A stretch of DNA of 64,000 bases from Hyphomicrobiales bacterium (GCA_900473185.1 UCKU01000025.1:62001-126000), one strand, 5' to 3'. Shown: positions 18,303-27,624, counted from the first letter of the stretch. Notes: generated by a model not told the origin, from the letters alone. Numbers and translations: made by a program.

Positions 18303-19187
18303 ATGTTCAATGGGTCCATCCCCGCGCTCGTAACCCCCTTCACCGATGCAGGCCTGATCGACGAAGACAGCTTCGCCGCCCATGTCGCCTGGCAGATCGG
18401 GGAGGGCAGCAGCGGCCTCGTTCCGGTCGGCACGACCGGTGAGTCGCCGACGCTGTCGCATGCCGAGCACAAACGGGTGGTGGAGCTCTGCATCGAAGTT
18501 GCGGGCAAACGCGTACCCGTCATGGCCGGCGCCGGCTCGAACAATACGCGCGAAGCGATCGAGCTTGCCCAGCATGCCGAGAAGGTCGGCGCGGACGCCG
18601 TTCTGGTCGTCACGCCCTATTACAACAAGCCGACGCAGAAGGGTCTGATCGCTCACTATTCGGCGATCGCCGAAGCCGTGAAGCTGCCGATCTATATTTA
18701 CAACATCCCCGGCCGTTCGGTCGTCGACATGACGCCGGAGACGATGGGCGCGCTTGCCAAGGCGCATAGGAACATCGTCGGAGTCAAGGATGCGACCGGC
18801 AAGATCGAACGCGTCTCGGAGCAGCGCATCACCTGCGGCAAGGAGTTCCAGCAGCTTTCCGGCGAGGACGCGACGGCTCTCGGATTCAACGCCCATGGCG
18901 GCATCGGCTGCATCTCGGTGACGGCCAATATCGCCCCGCGCCTCTGTGCTGAATTCCAGGCAGCGACGGCCGCCGGAAATTACGCCAAGGCGTTGGAACT
19001 GCAGGACCGGCTGATGCCGCTGCACAAGGCAGTCTTCATGGAACCCGGCGTCTGCGGCGCGAAATACGGCCTCGCAAAGCTTGGCCGCATGAGCCGCACG
19101 GTCCGGTCGCCGCTCATGTCCTCGCTGGAGGCTTCGACGGAAGCGGCGCTCGACGCCGCGATGCGTCACGCCGGCTTGCTCAACTGA
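18303..19187 (+). CDS. dapA: 4-hydroxy-tetrahydrodipicolinate synthase DapA
   Basis: The protein has 294 residues, normal for the family. The active-site residues are visible: T44/T45 in GTTGES, Tyr133 in IYIYNIPGR and the Schiff-base Lys162 in GVKDATG. DapA condenses pyruvate with aspartate semialdehyde in lysine and diaminopimelate synthesis. GAGGAG precedes the ATG. It is divergent from slt and followed by a hairpin terminator and then smpB. Confidence 0.96.
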   Translation: MFNGSIPALVTPFTDAGLIDEDSFAAHVAWQIGEGSSGLVPVGTTGESPTLSHAEHKRVVELCIEVAGKRVPVMAGAGSNNTREAIELAQHAEKVGADAVLVVTPYYNKPTQKGLIAHYSAIAEAVKLPIYIYNIPGRSVVDMTPETMGALAKAHRNIVGVKDATGKIERVSEQRITCGKEFQQLSGEDATALGFNAHGGIGCISVTANIAPRLCAEFQAATAAGNYAKALELQDRLMPLHKAVFMEPGVCGAKYGLAKLGRMSRTVRSPLMSSLEASTEAALDAAMRHAGLLN

Positions 19188-19197
19188 GGCTGCAAAC

Positions 19198-19230
19198 CGG
19201 CCCGTCTTCACAAGACCGGGCCGTTCTCTT
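19198..19230 (+). terminator. Probable intrinsic terminator of dapA
   Basis: A stem CGGCCCG-TCTT / AAGA-C-CGGGCCG with one bulged C is followed by TTCTCTT, 11 bases after the dapA stop. Confidence 0.7.
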
Positions 19231-19288
19231 ACATAGATGACAGGAAATGAGGGCGCGGCATTCGCGCCCCTCGAATGGAATTATCGTC

Positions 19289-19768
19289 ATGGCCCCCAAA
19301 GGCAGCCAGCGTATCGTGAAGAAGGTCGTCGCGGAAAACCGCAAGGCCCGCTTCAACTACGAGATCATCGATACCTATGAGGCGGGCTTGGTGCTGATGG
19401 GCACCGAGGTCAAGTCATTGCGCGAAGGCAAGGCCAATATCGCCGAATCCTACGCTTCCGATGAGGATGGCGAGATCTGGCTGATCAATTCCTATCTGCC
19501 GGAATACCTGCAGGCGAACCGCTTCAACCATGAGCCGCGTCGCCGCCGCAAGCTGCTTTTGTCCGGGCGTGAGATCAACCGTTTGCGCGCGGGCATCAAT
19601 CGCGAAGGCATGACGCTGATCCCGATGAAGATCTACTTCAACGATCAGGGCCGCGCCAAGATCGAGCTGGCGCTCGCAAAGGGCAAGAAGCTGCATGACA
19701 AGCGCGAATCCGAGAAGGAGCGCGATTGGAACAGGCAGAAGAGCCGTCTGTTGAAAGACAACGGCTGA
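19289..19768 (+). CDS. smpB: SsrA-binding protein SmpB
   Basis: The protein has 159 residues, starting MAPKGSQRIVKKVVAENRKA. The conserved GTEVKSLREGKANIAESYA stretch and the basic C-terminal tail with DWNRQKSRLLKDNG identify SmpB. It binds tmRNA and brings it to stalled ribosomes in trans-translation. The ssrA gene itself is not in the window. The longer open frame upstream is rejected because it lacks homology. Confidence 0.95.
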   Translation: MAPKGSQRIVKKVVAENRKARFNYEIIDTYEAGLVLMGTEVKSLREGKANIAESYASDEDGEIWLINSYLPEYLQANRFNHEPRRRRKLLLSGREINRLRAGINREGMTLIPMKIYFNDQGRAKIELALAKGKKLHDKRESEKERDWNRQKSRLLKDNG

Positions 19769-19805
19769 CCATTTCCCTGCGGCATCAGGCTATTTGCGAA
19801 TGAGA

Positions 19806-19916
19806 CTTAAAGCATGTCGCGCAAAAGTGTGCAGCGGTTTTGCGATAACGACATGCGAAAACAAAAGACTAAAGCGTCGCAAGCGAATCCTAGAGATCGC
19901 GACACGCTTTAGTCTT
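19806..19916. repeat. Two-part palindromic intergenic repeat, copy 1
   Basis: The first module (19812-19856) has GCATGTCG/CGACATGC ends around GCAAAAGTGTGCAGCGGTTTTGC. The second module (19865-19916) has 13-bp complementary ends AAGACTAAAGCGT/ACGCTTTAGTCTT. The same two modules recur at 27625-27728 and 32134-32297. The second module supplies the stop codon and last codons of the NYN gene. Confidence 0.9.
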
Positions 19917-20490
19917 CGAAATCGCTGGCTGGCGCCACTTCGGCGGGACGCGGCGGACGTTCGGAAGGATCCCGGCCGATCTCGGCTTTCAGCGACAGAA
20001 GATCGATGAAGTGATCGGCTTGGCGACGCAGGTCGTCGGCGATCATCGGCGGCTGGGTAGACATGGTCGAAATCACCGAGACCTTGCGTCCCTTGCGTTG
20101 CAGCGCTTCGACCAGATTGGTGAAATCGCCGTCGCCGGAGAAGATGACGAGATGGTCGACCGTTTCGGACTGTTCCATGGCATCGATTGCGAGCTCGATA
20201 TCCATATTGCCCTTGATCTTGCGGCGTCCCATGGAGTCGGTAAACTCCTTGGCAGGCTTCGTCACGACCTTGTAGCCATTATAATCGAGCCAGTCGATGA
20301 GCGGACGGATCGAGGAATATTCCTGGTCTTCGATAAGCGCGGTATAGTAGTATGCGCGCAGCAGATATCCACGTTTCTGAAATGCTTTCAAGAGCTTGCG
20401 GTAATCGATGTCAAAGCCCAGACTCTTGGATGCAGCGTAGAGGTTGGCGCCGTCTATGAATAGTGCAATTTTTTCGCGTGGGTCAAACAT
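19909..20490 (-). CDS. NYN domain protein (LabA/DUF88 family), putative nuclease
   Basis: The protein has 193 residues with a PIN-like NYN domain: ALFIDGANLY (Asp13) at the start and the metal-site GNMDIELAIDA and FSGDGDF segments further on. Members are predicted or shown to be RNA nucleases. The tail after residue 170 is acidic and Pro-rich and probably disordered; its last codons and TAA lie in the palindromic repeat, so the C-terminus may have been changed by that insertion. It is convergent with smpB. The RNA target is unknown. Confidence 0.85.
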   Translation of the reverse strand: MFDPREKIALFIDGANLYAASKSLGFDIDYRKLLKAFQKRGYLLRAYYYTALIEDQEYSSIRPLIDWLDYNGYKVVTKPAKEFTDSMGRRKIKGNMDIELAIDAMEQSETVDHLVIFSGDGDFTNLVEALQRKGRKVSVISTMSTQPPMIADDLRRQADHFIDLLSLKAEIGRDPSERPPRPAEVAPASDFED

Positions 20491-20787
20491 CGCTTACCAA
20501 TCCAAAGAGAGTAATCGAAATCCATAAGCCACTAAGCCTAATAAAAACAGCGGCTTGCGGATGTGGCGTCGAGCTGTTCCGTACTTTATGAATTATTCAT
20601 ATATGAAAGATTTAGGGCACGATTCGGGATATTCCAAGCAACCCCCGGTGGAAATGTCATATTGTGCATGGAAATTTAGACCGGCTGCGGATAAAGGCGA
20701 GGGGACCCTAACGAAAAACTTGAATTTGCCCGGTTTTAATTGTATCGGGCGTGTTAATCCCGAAAAGACGACCGCAAAGGACAGGCA

Positions 20788-21192
20788 ATGGCCCGTGTCA
20801 CAGTAGAAGATTGCATTGACAAGGTAGAGAACCGCTTCGAGCTGGTTCTGCTCGCCAGCCATCGCGCCCGGCTGATTTCCCAGGGTGCGTCGATCACCAT
20901 CGACCGCGACAACGACAAGAACCCGGTTGTGGCTCTGCGAGAAATCGCTGACGAGACCCTGTCTCCCGACGATCTGAAGGAAGACCTGATCCACTCGCTG
21001 CAGAAGCACGTGGAAGTGGACGAGCCCGAGCCCGATCCGGCAAGCCTGATCGCCGCCGGTGCAACGGCTAATGCCGACAGCGAAGAGCAGGACGACCTGC
21101 CGGAAACGATCACCTTCGACCAGATGTCGGAAGAAGAGCTTCTGGCCGGCATCGAAGGTCTCGTTCCGCCGGAAAAGAGCGACGATTACTAA
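20788..21192 (+). CDS. rpoZ: RNA polymerase omega subunit
   Basis: The protein has 134 residues beginning MARVTVEDCIDKVENRFELVL, the standard omega start, with SHRARLISQGA following. The acidic tail beyond residue 80 is typical for alphaproteobacteria. Omega binds beta-prime and in many bacteria forms part of the ppGpp site of RNA polymerase. It sits directly upstream of rel, the ppGpp enzyme gene, as in many bacteria. Confidence 0.95.
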   Translation: MARVTVEDCIDKVENRFELVLLASHRARLISQGASITIDRDNDKNPVVALREIADETLSPDDLKEDLIHSLQKHVEVDEPEPDPASLIAAGATANADSEEQDDLPETITFDQMSEEELLAGIEGLVPPEKSDDY

Positions 21193-21302
21193 GCGCATCC
21201 CTGGCCCTTGAACGGCCGGGGCTTCCTGCGCGGCAAAAGATCGACGATTACCAATCATCAATCTTGCGCCTGTAAAGCTTAGGCATAATATTGCCCATGT
21301 GT

Positions 21303-21334
21303 GCGCCAATCTGCGATTGGCGCGCTTTTATTTT
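21303..21334 (+). terminator. Intrinsic terminator or attenuator between rpoZ and rel
   Basis: GCGCCAAT (21303-21310) and ATTGGCGC (21316-21323) form a perfect 8-bp stem with a 5-base loop, followed by GCTTTTATTTTATT. It lies only about 18 bases before the chosen rel ATG, so it could end rpoZ transcripts or attenuate rel. Confidence 0.8.
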
Positions 21335-21351
21335 ATTGGAGTGGCTTTGGA

Positions 21352-23586
21352 ATGATGCGGCAGTACGAGCTCGTGGAGCGGGTTCAGAAATACAAGCCCG
21401 ATGCCAACGAAGCTCTGCTGAACAAAGCCTATGTCTATGCCATGCAGAAGCATGGGCAGCAGAAGCGGGCGAGCGGCGACCCTTACATCTCGCACCCGCT
21501 CGAAGTGGCCGCCATCCTGACCGACATGCATCTCGATGAATCGACGATTGCAGTCGCCCTTCTGCATGACACGATCGAGGATACAACGGCGACCCGCGCC
21601 GAGATCGACGAACTCTTCGGCGAGGATATCGGCCGCTTGGTCGAGGGCTTGACGAAGATCAAGAAGCTCGACCTCGTTACCAAAAAGGCCAAGCAGGCGG
21701 AAAATCTGCGTAAGCTGTTGCTTGCCATTTCCGATGACGTACGCGTCCTGCTGGTCAAGCTCGCCGACCGCCTGCACAACATGCGCACCCTCGACCATAT
21801 GTCGCAGGAAAAGCGCGCACGCATTTCCGAAGAGACGATGGAAATCTATGCGCCGCTCGCCGGCCGCATGGGTATGCAGGACATGCGCGAGGAGCTGGAG
21901 GAGCTTTCCTTCCGGCACATGAACCCGGAAGCCTACGAGACCGTCACCAAGCGCCTCGAGGAACTGTCGAAGCGCAATGAAGGCCTGGTCAAGAAGATCG
22001 AGGCCGAACTGCGCGACCTGCTGATCGCCAGCGGATTGACGACCGCCTACGTCAAGGGCCGGCAGAAGAAGCCCTATTCGGTGTTCCGCAAGATGCAGTC
22101 GAAGTCGCTCTCCTTCGAGCAGCTGTCGGACGTCTACGGTTTCCGCCTCATCGTCGAGGATATTCCTTCCTGCTATCGTGCGCTCGGCATCGTGCATACG
22201 CGCTGGCGCGTCGTGCCCGGCCGCTTCAAGGATTACATCTCGACGCCGAAGCAGAACGACTACCGGTCGTTGCATACCACCATCGTCGGCCCGTCGATGC
22301 AGCGCATCGAGCTGCAGATCCGCACCAAGCGCATGCATGAGATCGCCGAATTCGGTATCGCCGCTCATACGCTCTATAAGGACGGCGCCACCAATGCCGA
22401 TGGCGATATCCTCTCGCGCGAAAGCAATGCCTATTCCTGGCTCCGGCACACGATCGAGGCACTTGCCGAAGGCGACAGCCCCGAAGAGTTCCTCGAGCAC
22501 ACCAAGCTCGAGCTGTTTCAGGACCAGGTCTTCTGTTTCACGCCGAAGGGCAAGCTGATCGCCCTGCCGCGTGGTGCAACGCCGATCGACTTTGCCTATG
22601 CTGTCCATACCAATATCGGCGACACGACCGTCGGCGCCAAGATCAATGGCCGCATCATGCCGTTGGTGACCCGCCTCAACAATGGCGACGAAGTGGAGAT
22701 CATCCGCTCCGGCGTGCAGGTGCCGCCGGCCGCCTGGGAAGAAATCGTCGTGACAGGCAAGGCGCGCGCGGCCATCCGCCGCGCGACGCGCATGGCGATC
22801 CGCAAGCAATATGCAGGTCTCGGCCACCGCATTCTGGAGCGCACCTTCGAGCGCGCCGGTAAGATCTTCTCGCGCGATGCCATGAAGCCGGCCCTCCACC
22901 GCCTGGGGCAGAAGGATGTGGAAGATGCGATCGCTGCCGTCGGCCGCGGCGAAATGTCTTCGCTCGACGTGCTGCGCGCCGTCTATCCCGATCATCAGGA
23001 CGAGCGCATCACGGTCAAGCCGGCCGGCGACGAGGGCTGGTTCAATGTCCGCAGCGCTGCAGGCATGATCTTCAAGATCCCCGGCAAGAGCAAGGCCGAC
23101 CTCGACGGCGAGCGCGCCTCCACCGAGAGCGATCCCGATATCGTGCCGATCCGCGGCCTCTCCGGCAATGTCGACGTCAAGTTCTCGCCGACCGGCGCCG
23201 TGCCCGGCGATCGTATCGTCGGCATCATGGAAAAGGGCAAGGGCATCACCATCTATCCCATCCAGTCGCCATCGCTGCAGCGCTTCGATGACCAGCCGGA
23301 CCGTTGGATCGACGTGCGCTGGGATCTCGATGAGGCCAACAAATCCCGCTTCATGGCCCGCATCATGGTCAATGCGCTGAACGAGCCCGGGACGTTGGCT
23401 AAGGTGGCGCAGACGGTGGCAAGCCTCGACGTTAATATCCGCATGCTGAACACGGTGCGGGCGGCGACCGACTTCACCGAAATGGTGCTGGAAGTGGAAG
23501 TCTGGGACCTGCGTCAGCTCAACCAGCTTCTCTCTCAGCTCAAGGACCTGGACTGCATCGCAACGGTCCGGCGCCTCTACGAGTAG
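21352..23586 (+). CDS. rel: Bifunctional (p)ppGpp synthetase/hydrolase Rel (RelA/SpoT family)
   Basis: The protein has 744 residues with four domains: a metal-dependent HD hydrolase (about 25-180, LLHDTIEDT at 71-79), a RelA/SpoT synthetase (about 235-350, VYGFRLIVED then DYRSLHTT), TGS (about 395-455) and a C-terminal ACT (about 665-740). An intact HD motif and synthetase motifs fit the single bifunctional Rsh of rhizobia, which makes and degrades the starvation alarmone. I start at 21352; the longer frame begins inside the preceding hairpin. Confidence 0.95.
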   Translation: MMRQYELVERVQKYKPDANEALLNKAYVYAMQKHGQQKRASGDPYISHPLEVAAILTDMHLDESTIAVALLHDTIEDTTATRAEIDELFGEDIGRLVEGLTKIKKLDLVTKKAKQAENLRKLLLAISDDVRVLLVKLADRLHNMRTLDHMSQEKRARISEETMEIYAPLAGRMGMQDMREELEELSFRHMNPEAYETVTKRLEELSKRNEGLVKKIEAELRDLLIASGLTTAYVKGRQKKPYSVFRKMQSKSLSFEQLSDVYGFRLIVEDIPSCYRALGIVHTRWRVVPGRFKDYISTPKQNDYRSLHTTIVGPSMQRIELQIRTKRMHEIAEFGIAAHTLYKDGATNADGDILSRESNAYSWLRHTIEALAEGDSPEEFLEHTKLELFQDQVFCFTPKGKLIALPRGATPIDFAYAVHTNIGDTTVGAKINGRIMPLVTRLNNGDEVEIIRSGVQVPPAAWEEIVVTGKARAAIRRATRMAIRKQYAGLGHRILERTFERAGKIFSRDAMKPALHRLGQKDVEDAIAAVGRGEMSSLDVLRAVYPDHQDERITVKPAGDEGWFNVRSAAGMIFKIPGKSKADLDGERASTESDPDIVPIRGLSGNVDVKFSPTGAVPGDRIVGIMEKGKGITIYPIQSPSLQRFDDQPDRWIDVRWDLDEANKSRFMARIMVNALNEPGTLAKVAQTVASLDVNIRMLNTVRAATDFTEMVLEVEVWDLRQLNQLLSQLKDLDCIATVRRLYE

Positions 23587-23677
23587 GATTTTATTAAAGT
23601 TCTGCGGATCTCAAAATTGCGCTTTGCATATTTTGTGATCATTTAATGGCCGAATTGGCATATTGAAAAGGCAAGGC

Positions 23678-23692
23678 ATGCATCGGATGCAT
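23678..23692. promoter_or_regulatory. Short perfect palindrome upstream of the DUF3563 gene
   Basis: ATGCATC-G-GATGCAT is a perfect 15-base palindrome about 90 bases upstream of the DUF3563 start in an AT-rich stretch. It could be an operator, but no regulator is assigned. Confidence 0.3.
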
Positions 23693-23781
23693 AGCTGTGC
23701 TCCGGTTACAGCGGTGGTAATTAACCGTTGCCGCGACTATCTTCTGGTCATCAAGAAATGAAACGAAGATGAGGCAAAGCA

Positions 23782-23931
23782 ATGTTTGAACCGATCAGGA
23801 AATTCGCCCGCGCCCTTCGCGCTCCGACCGCTCAGGAACGTGAAATGGCATATCTCAACGGCTCGCATGACCGTATTGATCTTGAATATCGTCAGCGTCA
23901 GGTCGATCGCGGTATCTTCCGCACTCGCTAA
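23782..23931 (+). CDS. DUF3563 small protein (49 aa)
   Basis: This very short gene is supported by GAGG 8 bases before the ATG and by a family match: MFEPIRKFARALRAPT, then REMAYLNGSHDRIDLE and RQVDRGIFR, which is the DUF3563 pattern. The family consists of proteins of about 50 residues found in Proteobacteria, with no known function. It is highly charged, probably helical and cytoplasmic. It has its own AT-rich upstream region and is not tightly linked to either neighbour. Confidence 0.85.
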   Translation: MFEPIRKFARALRAPTAQEREMAYLNGSHDRIDLEYRQRQVDRGIFRTR

Positions 23932-24076
23932 TCACTGAGATATACTTGAAGTAAGGAAGGGGGCGTTATGCATGGTTCACGCCCCTTGGAAGAAAAGAAG
24001 AAGAGACGGCCTGTTTGTGAAGCGGTTCCATTTGCCGCTCTTGTCATGGCGGTGTGCACTGCACTAAATACGCGCC

Positions 24077-24667
24077 ATGTTGTTTCGCCGTCGCAAACCC
24101 GCGGGATTTAAGGAAAAGCTGCGAGAGCTCGTATGGCCTCGCAAGGGTTTTCTGCGCCCGCCAAAATATCTCATGATGCGCGTCCTGCGCCTGACTGCTT
24201 CGCCGCATGCCGTTGCGGTGGGTGTCGCTGCGGGTGTCTTCGTTTCGTGGACACCCTTTATCGGCGTGCATTTCGTCATGGCTTTCGTCATCACCTATTT
24301 CCTGTCGGGCAATATGGTGGCGGCAGCACTTGGCTGCGCGGCCTTCGGCAATCCGCTGACCTATCCCTTCATCTGGGGCATCACCTGGGAAGTCGGTCAC
24401 TTGCTGCTCAGCCGGCAGGACCAGATGGCCGGGCAGACAATCGATCTCGCCGAACTCTTCCACAAGCTGCATTTCACGGAGCTCTGGAAACCGGTGCTGG
24501 AGCCGATGCTGATTGGCGCCATCCCGCCGGCGGCCATCACCTCGGTTGCGATTTATGTACTGACATTCTACACCGTGAGGGGCTTTCAGGCGCGTCGCCG
24601 CGCCCGGCTGATGGAGCGTACGCGGCTACGGCTCGCCGATCCCGCCACCGAGATGCCGACCGTCTGA
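24077..24667 (+). CDS. DUF2062 membrane protein
   Basis: The protein has 196 residues with a basic N-terminus and about three membrane segments (near 45-70, 75-100 and 140-165). The SPHAVAVGVAAGVFVSWTP stretch and FGNPLTYPF mark DUF2062. Function is unknown; members are often near glycosyltransferases or, as here, acpS. The stop is 34 bases before acpS, which suggests co-transcription with acpS and perhaps lepB-rnc-era. Confidence 0.88.
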   Translation: MLFRRRKPAGFKEKLRELVWPRKGFLRPPKYLMMRVLRLTASPHAVAVGVAAGVFVSWTPFIGVHFVMAFVITYFLSGNMVAAALGCAAFGNPLTYPFIWGITWEVGHLLLSRQDQMAGQTIDLAELFHKLHFTELWKPVLEPMLIGAIPPAAITSVAIYVLTFYTVRGFQARRRARLMERTRLRLADPATEMPTV

Positions 24668-24701
24668 GCCCGAAGCAGTTCTATCCCGAAAGGCCTCTCG
24701 C

Positions 24702-25106
24702 ATGATCATCGGCATTGGCAGCGACCTCATCGACATCAGGCGCGTGGAGAAGTCCATCGAGCGCTTCGGTGATCGCTTCACGCATCGCTGTTTCACCGAG
24801 ATCGAGCGCGCCCGCTCGGATCGCCGCGCCAACCGCGCTGAATCCTACGCCAAGCGCTTCGCCGCCAAGGAAGCCTGCTCCAAGGCGCTCGGCACGGGGC
24901 TTTCGCAGGGCGTTTTCTGGAAGGATATGGGCGTCGTCAACCTGCCGAGCGGCAAGCCGACGATGCAGTTGACGGGCGGTGCCGCCGTCGTTCTTCAGGC
25001 CATGCTGCCGACCGGCCATAAGGCCGCCATTCATTTGACAATAACGGATGATTATCCCTTGGCTCAGGCTTTTGTGATCATCGAAGCGCTGCCGAATGCC
25101 GTATGA
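24702..25106 (+). CDS. acpS: Holo-[acyl-carrier-protein] synthase AcpS
   Basis: The protein has 134 residues beginning MIIGIGSDLIDIRRVEKSIE, with the Mg-binding Asp in GSDLID and the KRFAAKEACSKALG motif of the phosphopantetheinyl transferase superfamily. AcpS attaches 4'-phosphopantetheine from CoA to acyl carrier protein. Length and motifs are normal. Confidence 0.95.
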   Translation: MIIGIGSDLIDIRRVEKSIERFGDRFTHRCFTEIERARSDRRANRAESYAKRFAAKEACSKALGTGLSQGVFWKDMGVVNLPSGKPTMQLTGGAAVVLQAMLPTGHKAAIHLTITDDYPLAQAFVIIEALPNAV

Positions 25107-25220
25107 TAGCGACCTCTCGTCGCTTTTAATGCTGTCGTTATTGCCGCCACCGGCCGAAGCCGCTAGAGAGAACATCAGAAAGAAATGCGCCTTTATGGCG
25201 TCTTGAAGGAATAAGACTGC

Positions 25221-25964
25221 GTGTCCGAAAAAGTCGAAGCAAAGCCGAATGCCCTCTGGGAAAATATCAAGGTCATCATCCAGGCTCTCGTCCTGGCGAT
25301 GGTTATCAGGACCGTCCTGTTCCAGCCCTTTACCATTCCCTCGGGCTCGATGATGCCGACCTTGCTGGTCGGTGACTATATCTTCGTCAACAAGTTTGCT
25401 TACGGCTATTCGAAATATTCGCTGCCTTTCTCGCCTGACATTTTCAGCGGCCGCATTTTTGGTTCCGATCCGAAGCGTGGCGATATCGTCGTTTTCCGTT
25501 TCCCGCCGAATCCTGAGGTCGATTACATCAAGCGCGTCGTCGGCCTGCCGGGCGATCATATCCAGGTCACCGACGGTATTCTCTACATCAACGGCAAGCC
25601 GGTTCCGAAGGTGCCCGATGGCACTTTCAATTCCGACTACAAGCTCGATCCGGGCCAGGACGTGCCGGTGTTCCGTGAGACGCTGGATGATGGCAAGACC
25701 TATGACACGCTCGACCAGTCGCCGGTTTCGCGCGGCGACAACACCCGCGAGTTCATCGTTCCGGAAGGCCATTACTTCATGATGGGCGATAACCGCGACA
25801 ACTCGCTCGACAGCCGCTTCGATGTCGGCTTCGTGCCGGCGGAAAATCTTGTCGGCCGCGCCAGCGTCATCTTCTTCTCGCTGGGCAACGACACGTCCTT
25901 CCGCGAAATCTGGAAATGGCCGACCAACATGCGCTGGGACCGCCTCTTCAAGGTTGTTGAATGA
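25221..25964 (+). CDS. lepB: Signal peptidase I LepB
   Basis: The protein has 247 residues. One membrane segment (about 16-35) is followed by the catalytic serine in IPSGSMMPTL (Ser43), the catalytic lysine in YIKRVVGLPGD (Lys104) and the GDNRDNSLDSR box. It cleaves signal peptides on the periplasmic side. The start is GTG at 25221 with AAGGA upstream. It overlaps rnc by four bases (ATGA), which shows translational coupling. Confidence 0.95.
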   Translation: MSEKVEAKPNALWENIKVIIQALVLAMVIRTVLFQPFTIPSGSMMPTLLVGDYIFVNKFAYGYSKYSLPFSPDIFSGRIFGSDPKRGDIVVFRFPPNPEVDYIKRVVGLPGDHIQVTDGILYINGKPVPKVPDGTFNSDYKLDPGQDVPVFRETLDDGKTYDTLDQSPVSRGDNTREFIVPEGHYFMMGDNRDNSLDSRFDVGFVPAENLVGRASVIFFSLGNDTSFREIWKWPTNMRWDRLFKVVE

Positions 25965-26677
25965 GCAAGGCGCAGGCGCTCTCAGCGGCGGACCGCGCAA
26001 AGCTTGAAAGCCTGATCGGGCATGAATTTGCCGAGAAGGAACGTCTGGACCGCGCGCTGACCCATGCCAGCGCGCGTACCGACAAGGGCAATTACGAGCG
26101 GCTTGAATTTCTCGGCGACAGGGTTCTCGGGCTCTGTATCGCCGAGTTGCTGTTTCGCACCTTCGGTGCCGCGACCGAAGGCGAGCTTTCGGTCCGCCTG
26201 AACCAGCTCGTCAGCGCCGAAACCTGCGCCGCAGTTGCCGACGAGCTCAATCTCCACCTCTATATCCGCACCGGCGCCGACGTGAAGAAACTGACCGGCA
26301 AGCGCATGATGAACGTGCGCGCCGATGTCGTTGAAAGCCTGATCGCCGCGCTCTATCTCGATGGCGGCCTGGAGGTGGCCCGACGCTTCATTCTGCGCTA
26401 TTGGGAGGGCAGGGCGGTGCGCGCCGATGGCGCCCGCCGTGATGCGAAGACCGAATTGCAGGAATGGTCGCACGCCAAATATGGCGTCACACCCGTCTAC
26501 CGGGTTGAAGAACGCAGCGGACCGGATCATGATCCGCGCTTCAAGGTGACTGTAGAAGTCGCTGGCGTTGCACCGGAAACAGGCATAGAGCGCTCCAAGC
26601 GCGCCGCAGAACAGGTCGCCGCGACGAGAATGCTCGAGCGCGAAGGCATTTGGCAGTCGACATCTGCCGGAAATTGA
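25961..26677 (+). CDS. rnc: Ribonuclease III
   Basis: The protein has 238 residues. The RNase III signature ERLEFLGDRVLG is at 46-57, the second metal-ligand region is near ADVVESLIAALY, and a double-stranded RNA binding domain fills the last 75 residues. It processes rRNA precursors and other duplex RNAs. It overlaps lepB by 4 bases and precedes era with a chosen gap of 8 bases. Confidence 0.96.
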   Translation: MSKAQALSAADRAKLESLIGHEFAEKERLDRALTHASARTDKGNYERLEFLGDRVLGLCIAELLFRTFGAATEGELSVRLNQLVSAETCAAVADELNLHLYIRTGADVKKLTGKRMMNVRADVVESLIAALYLDGGLEVARRFILRYWEGRAVRADGARRDAKTELQEWSHAKYGVTPVYRVEERSGPDHDPRFKVTVEVAGVAPETGIERSKRAAEQVAATRMLEREGIWQSTSAGN

Positions 26678-26685
26678 CGGGATCA

Positions 26686-27624
26686 ATGACAGAAGAAAAC
26701 GACATGGCGGCCGAAAGCTCCGCTGAAAGCAATCCGACGCATTCCGGCTTCGTCGCCCTGATCGGCCCGACCAATGCCGGCAAGTCGACGCTGGTCAACC
26801 GCCTCGTCGGTGCCAAGGTGTCTATCGTCAGCCATAAGGTGCAGACGACGCGCGCCATCGTGCGCGGCATCGCCATTCATAACAATGCGCAGATCGTCTT
26901 CATGGACACGCCCGGCATCTTCAAGCCGCGCCGTCGCCTCGATCGCGCCATGGTGACCTCAGCCTGGGGTGGCGCCAAGGATGCCGATCTCATCATGCTG
27001 CTGATCGACAGCGAGCGTGGCCTGCGCGGTGATGCCGAAGCCATTCTCGAAGGCCTAAAGGATGTTCCGCAGAGGAAGATCCTGGTTCTCAACAAGATCG
27101 ACCGCGTCAATCGCGAGCTGCTTCTGGCAATTGCCGCAACCGCAAACCAGAAGGTTGAGTTCGAGCAGACCTTCATGATCTCGGCCGAAAACGGTTCAGG
27201 CTGCGACGATGTGATGGACTATCTGGCAAAGACCCTGCCGGAAGGCCCTTGGTATTATCCGGAAGACCAGATCTCCGATCTGCCGATGCGCCAGCTCGCC
27301 GCCGAAATCACCCGCGAGAAGCTTTTCCTGCGCCTGCATCAGGAGCTTCCCTATTCCTCGCATGTCGAGACGGAAAAATGGGAAGAGCGCAAGGATGGCT
27401 CCGTGCGCATCGAACAGGTCATCTATGTCGAGCGCGACAGCCAGAAGAAGATCGCACTCGGCAAGGGCGGCGAAACGATCAAGGCGATCTCATCAGCGTC
27501 GCGCCGCGAGCTGGCGGAAATCCTTGAACAGCCAGTCCATCTCTTCCTGTTCGTCAAGGTGCGTGAGAACTGGGGCGATGATCCCGAGCGCTTCCGTGAA
27601 ATGGGCCTCGAATTTCCGCGCTAA
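26686..27624 (+). CDS. era: GTPase Era
   Basis: The protein has 312 residues. The G1 motif GPTNAGKS is at 27-34, G3 is DTPG and G4 is NKID, and the C-terminal KH domain contains IALGKGGETIKAI. Era binds 16S rRNA and assists 30S assembly. I take the ATG at 26686; one at 26704 would give 306 residues and also has a plausible purine-rich upstream. The stop is directly followed by a palindromic repeat. Confidence 0.95.
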   Translation: MTEENDMAAESSAESNPTHSGFVALIGPTNAGKSTLVNRLVGAKVSIVSHKVQTTRAIVRGIAIHNNAQIVFMDTPGIFKPRRRLDRAMVTSAWGGAKDADLIMLLIDSERGLRGDAEAILEGLKDVPQRKILVLNKIDRVNRELLLAIAATANQKVEFEQTFMISAENGSGCDDVMDYLAKTLPEGPWYYPEDQISDLPMRQLAAEITREKLFLRLHQELPYSSHVETEKWEERKDGSVRIEQVIYVERDSQKKIALGKGGETIKAISSASRRELAEILEQPVHLFLFVKVRENWGDDPERFREMGLEFPR

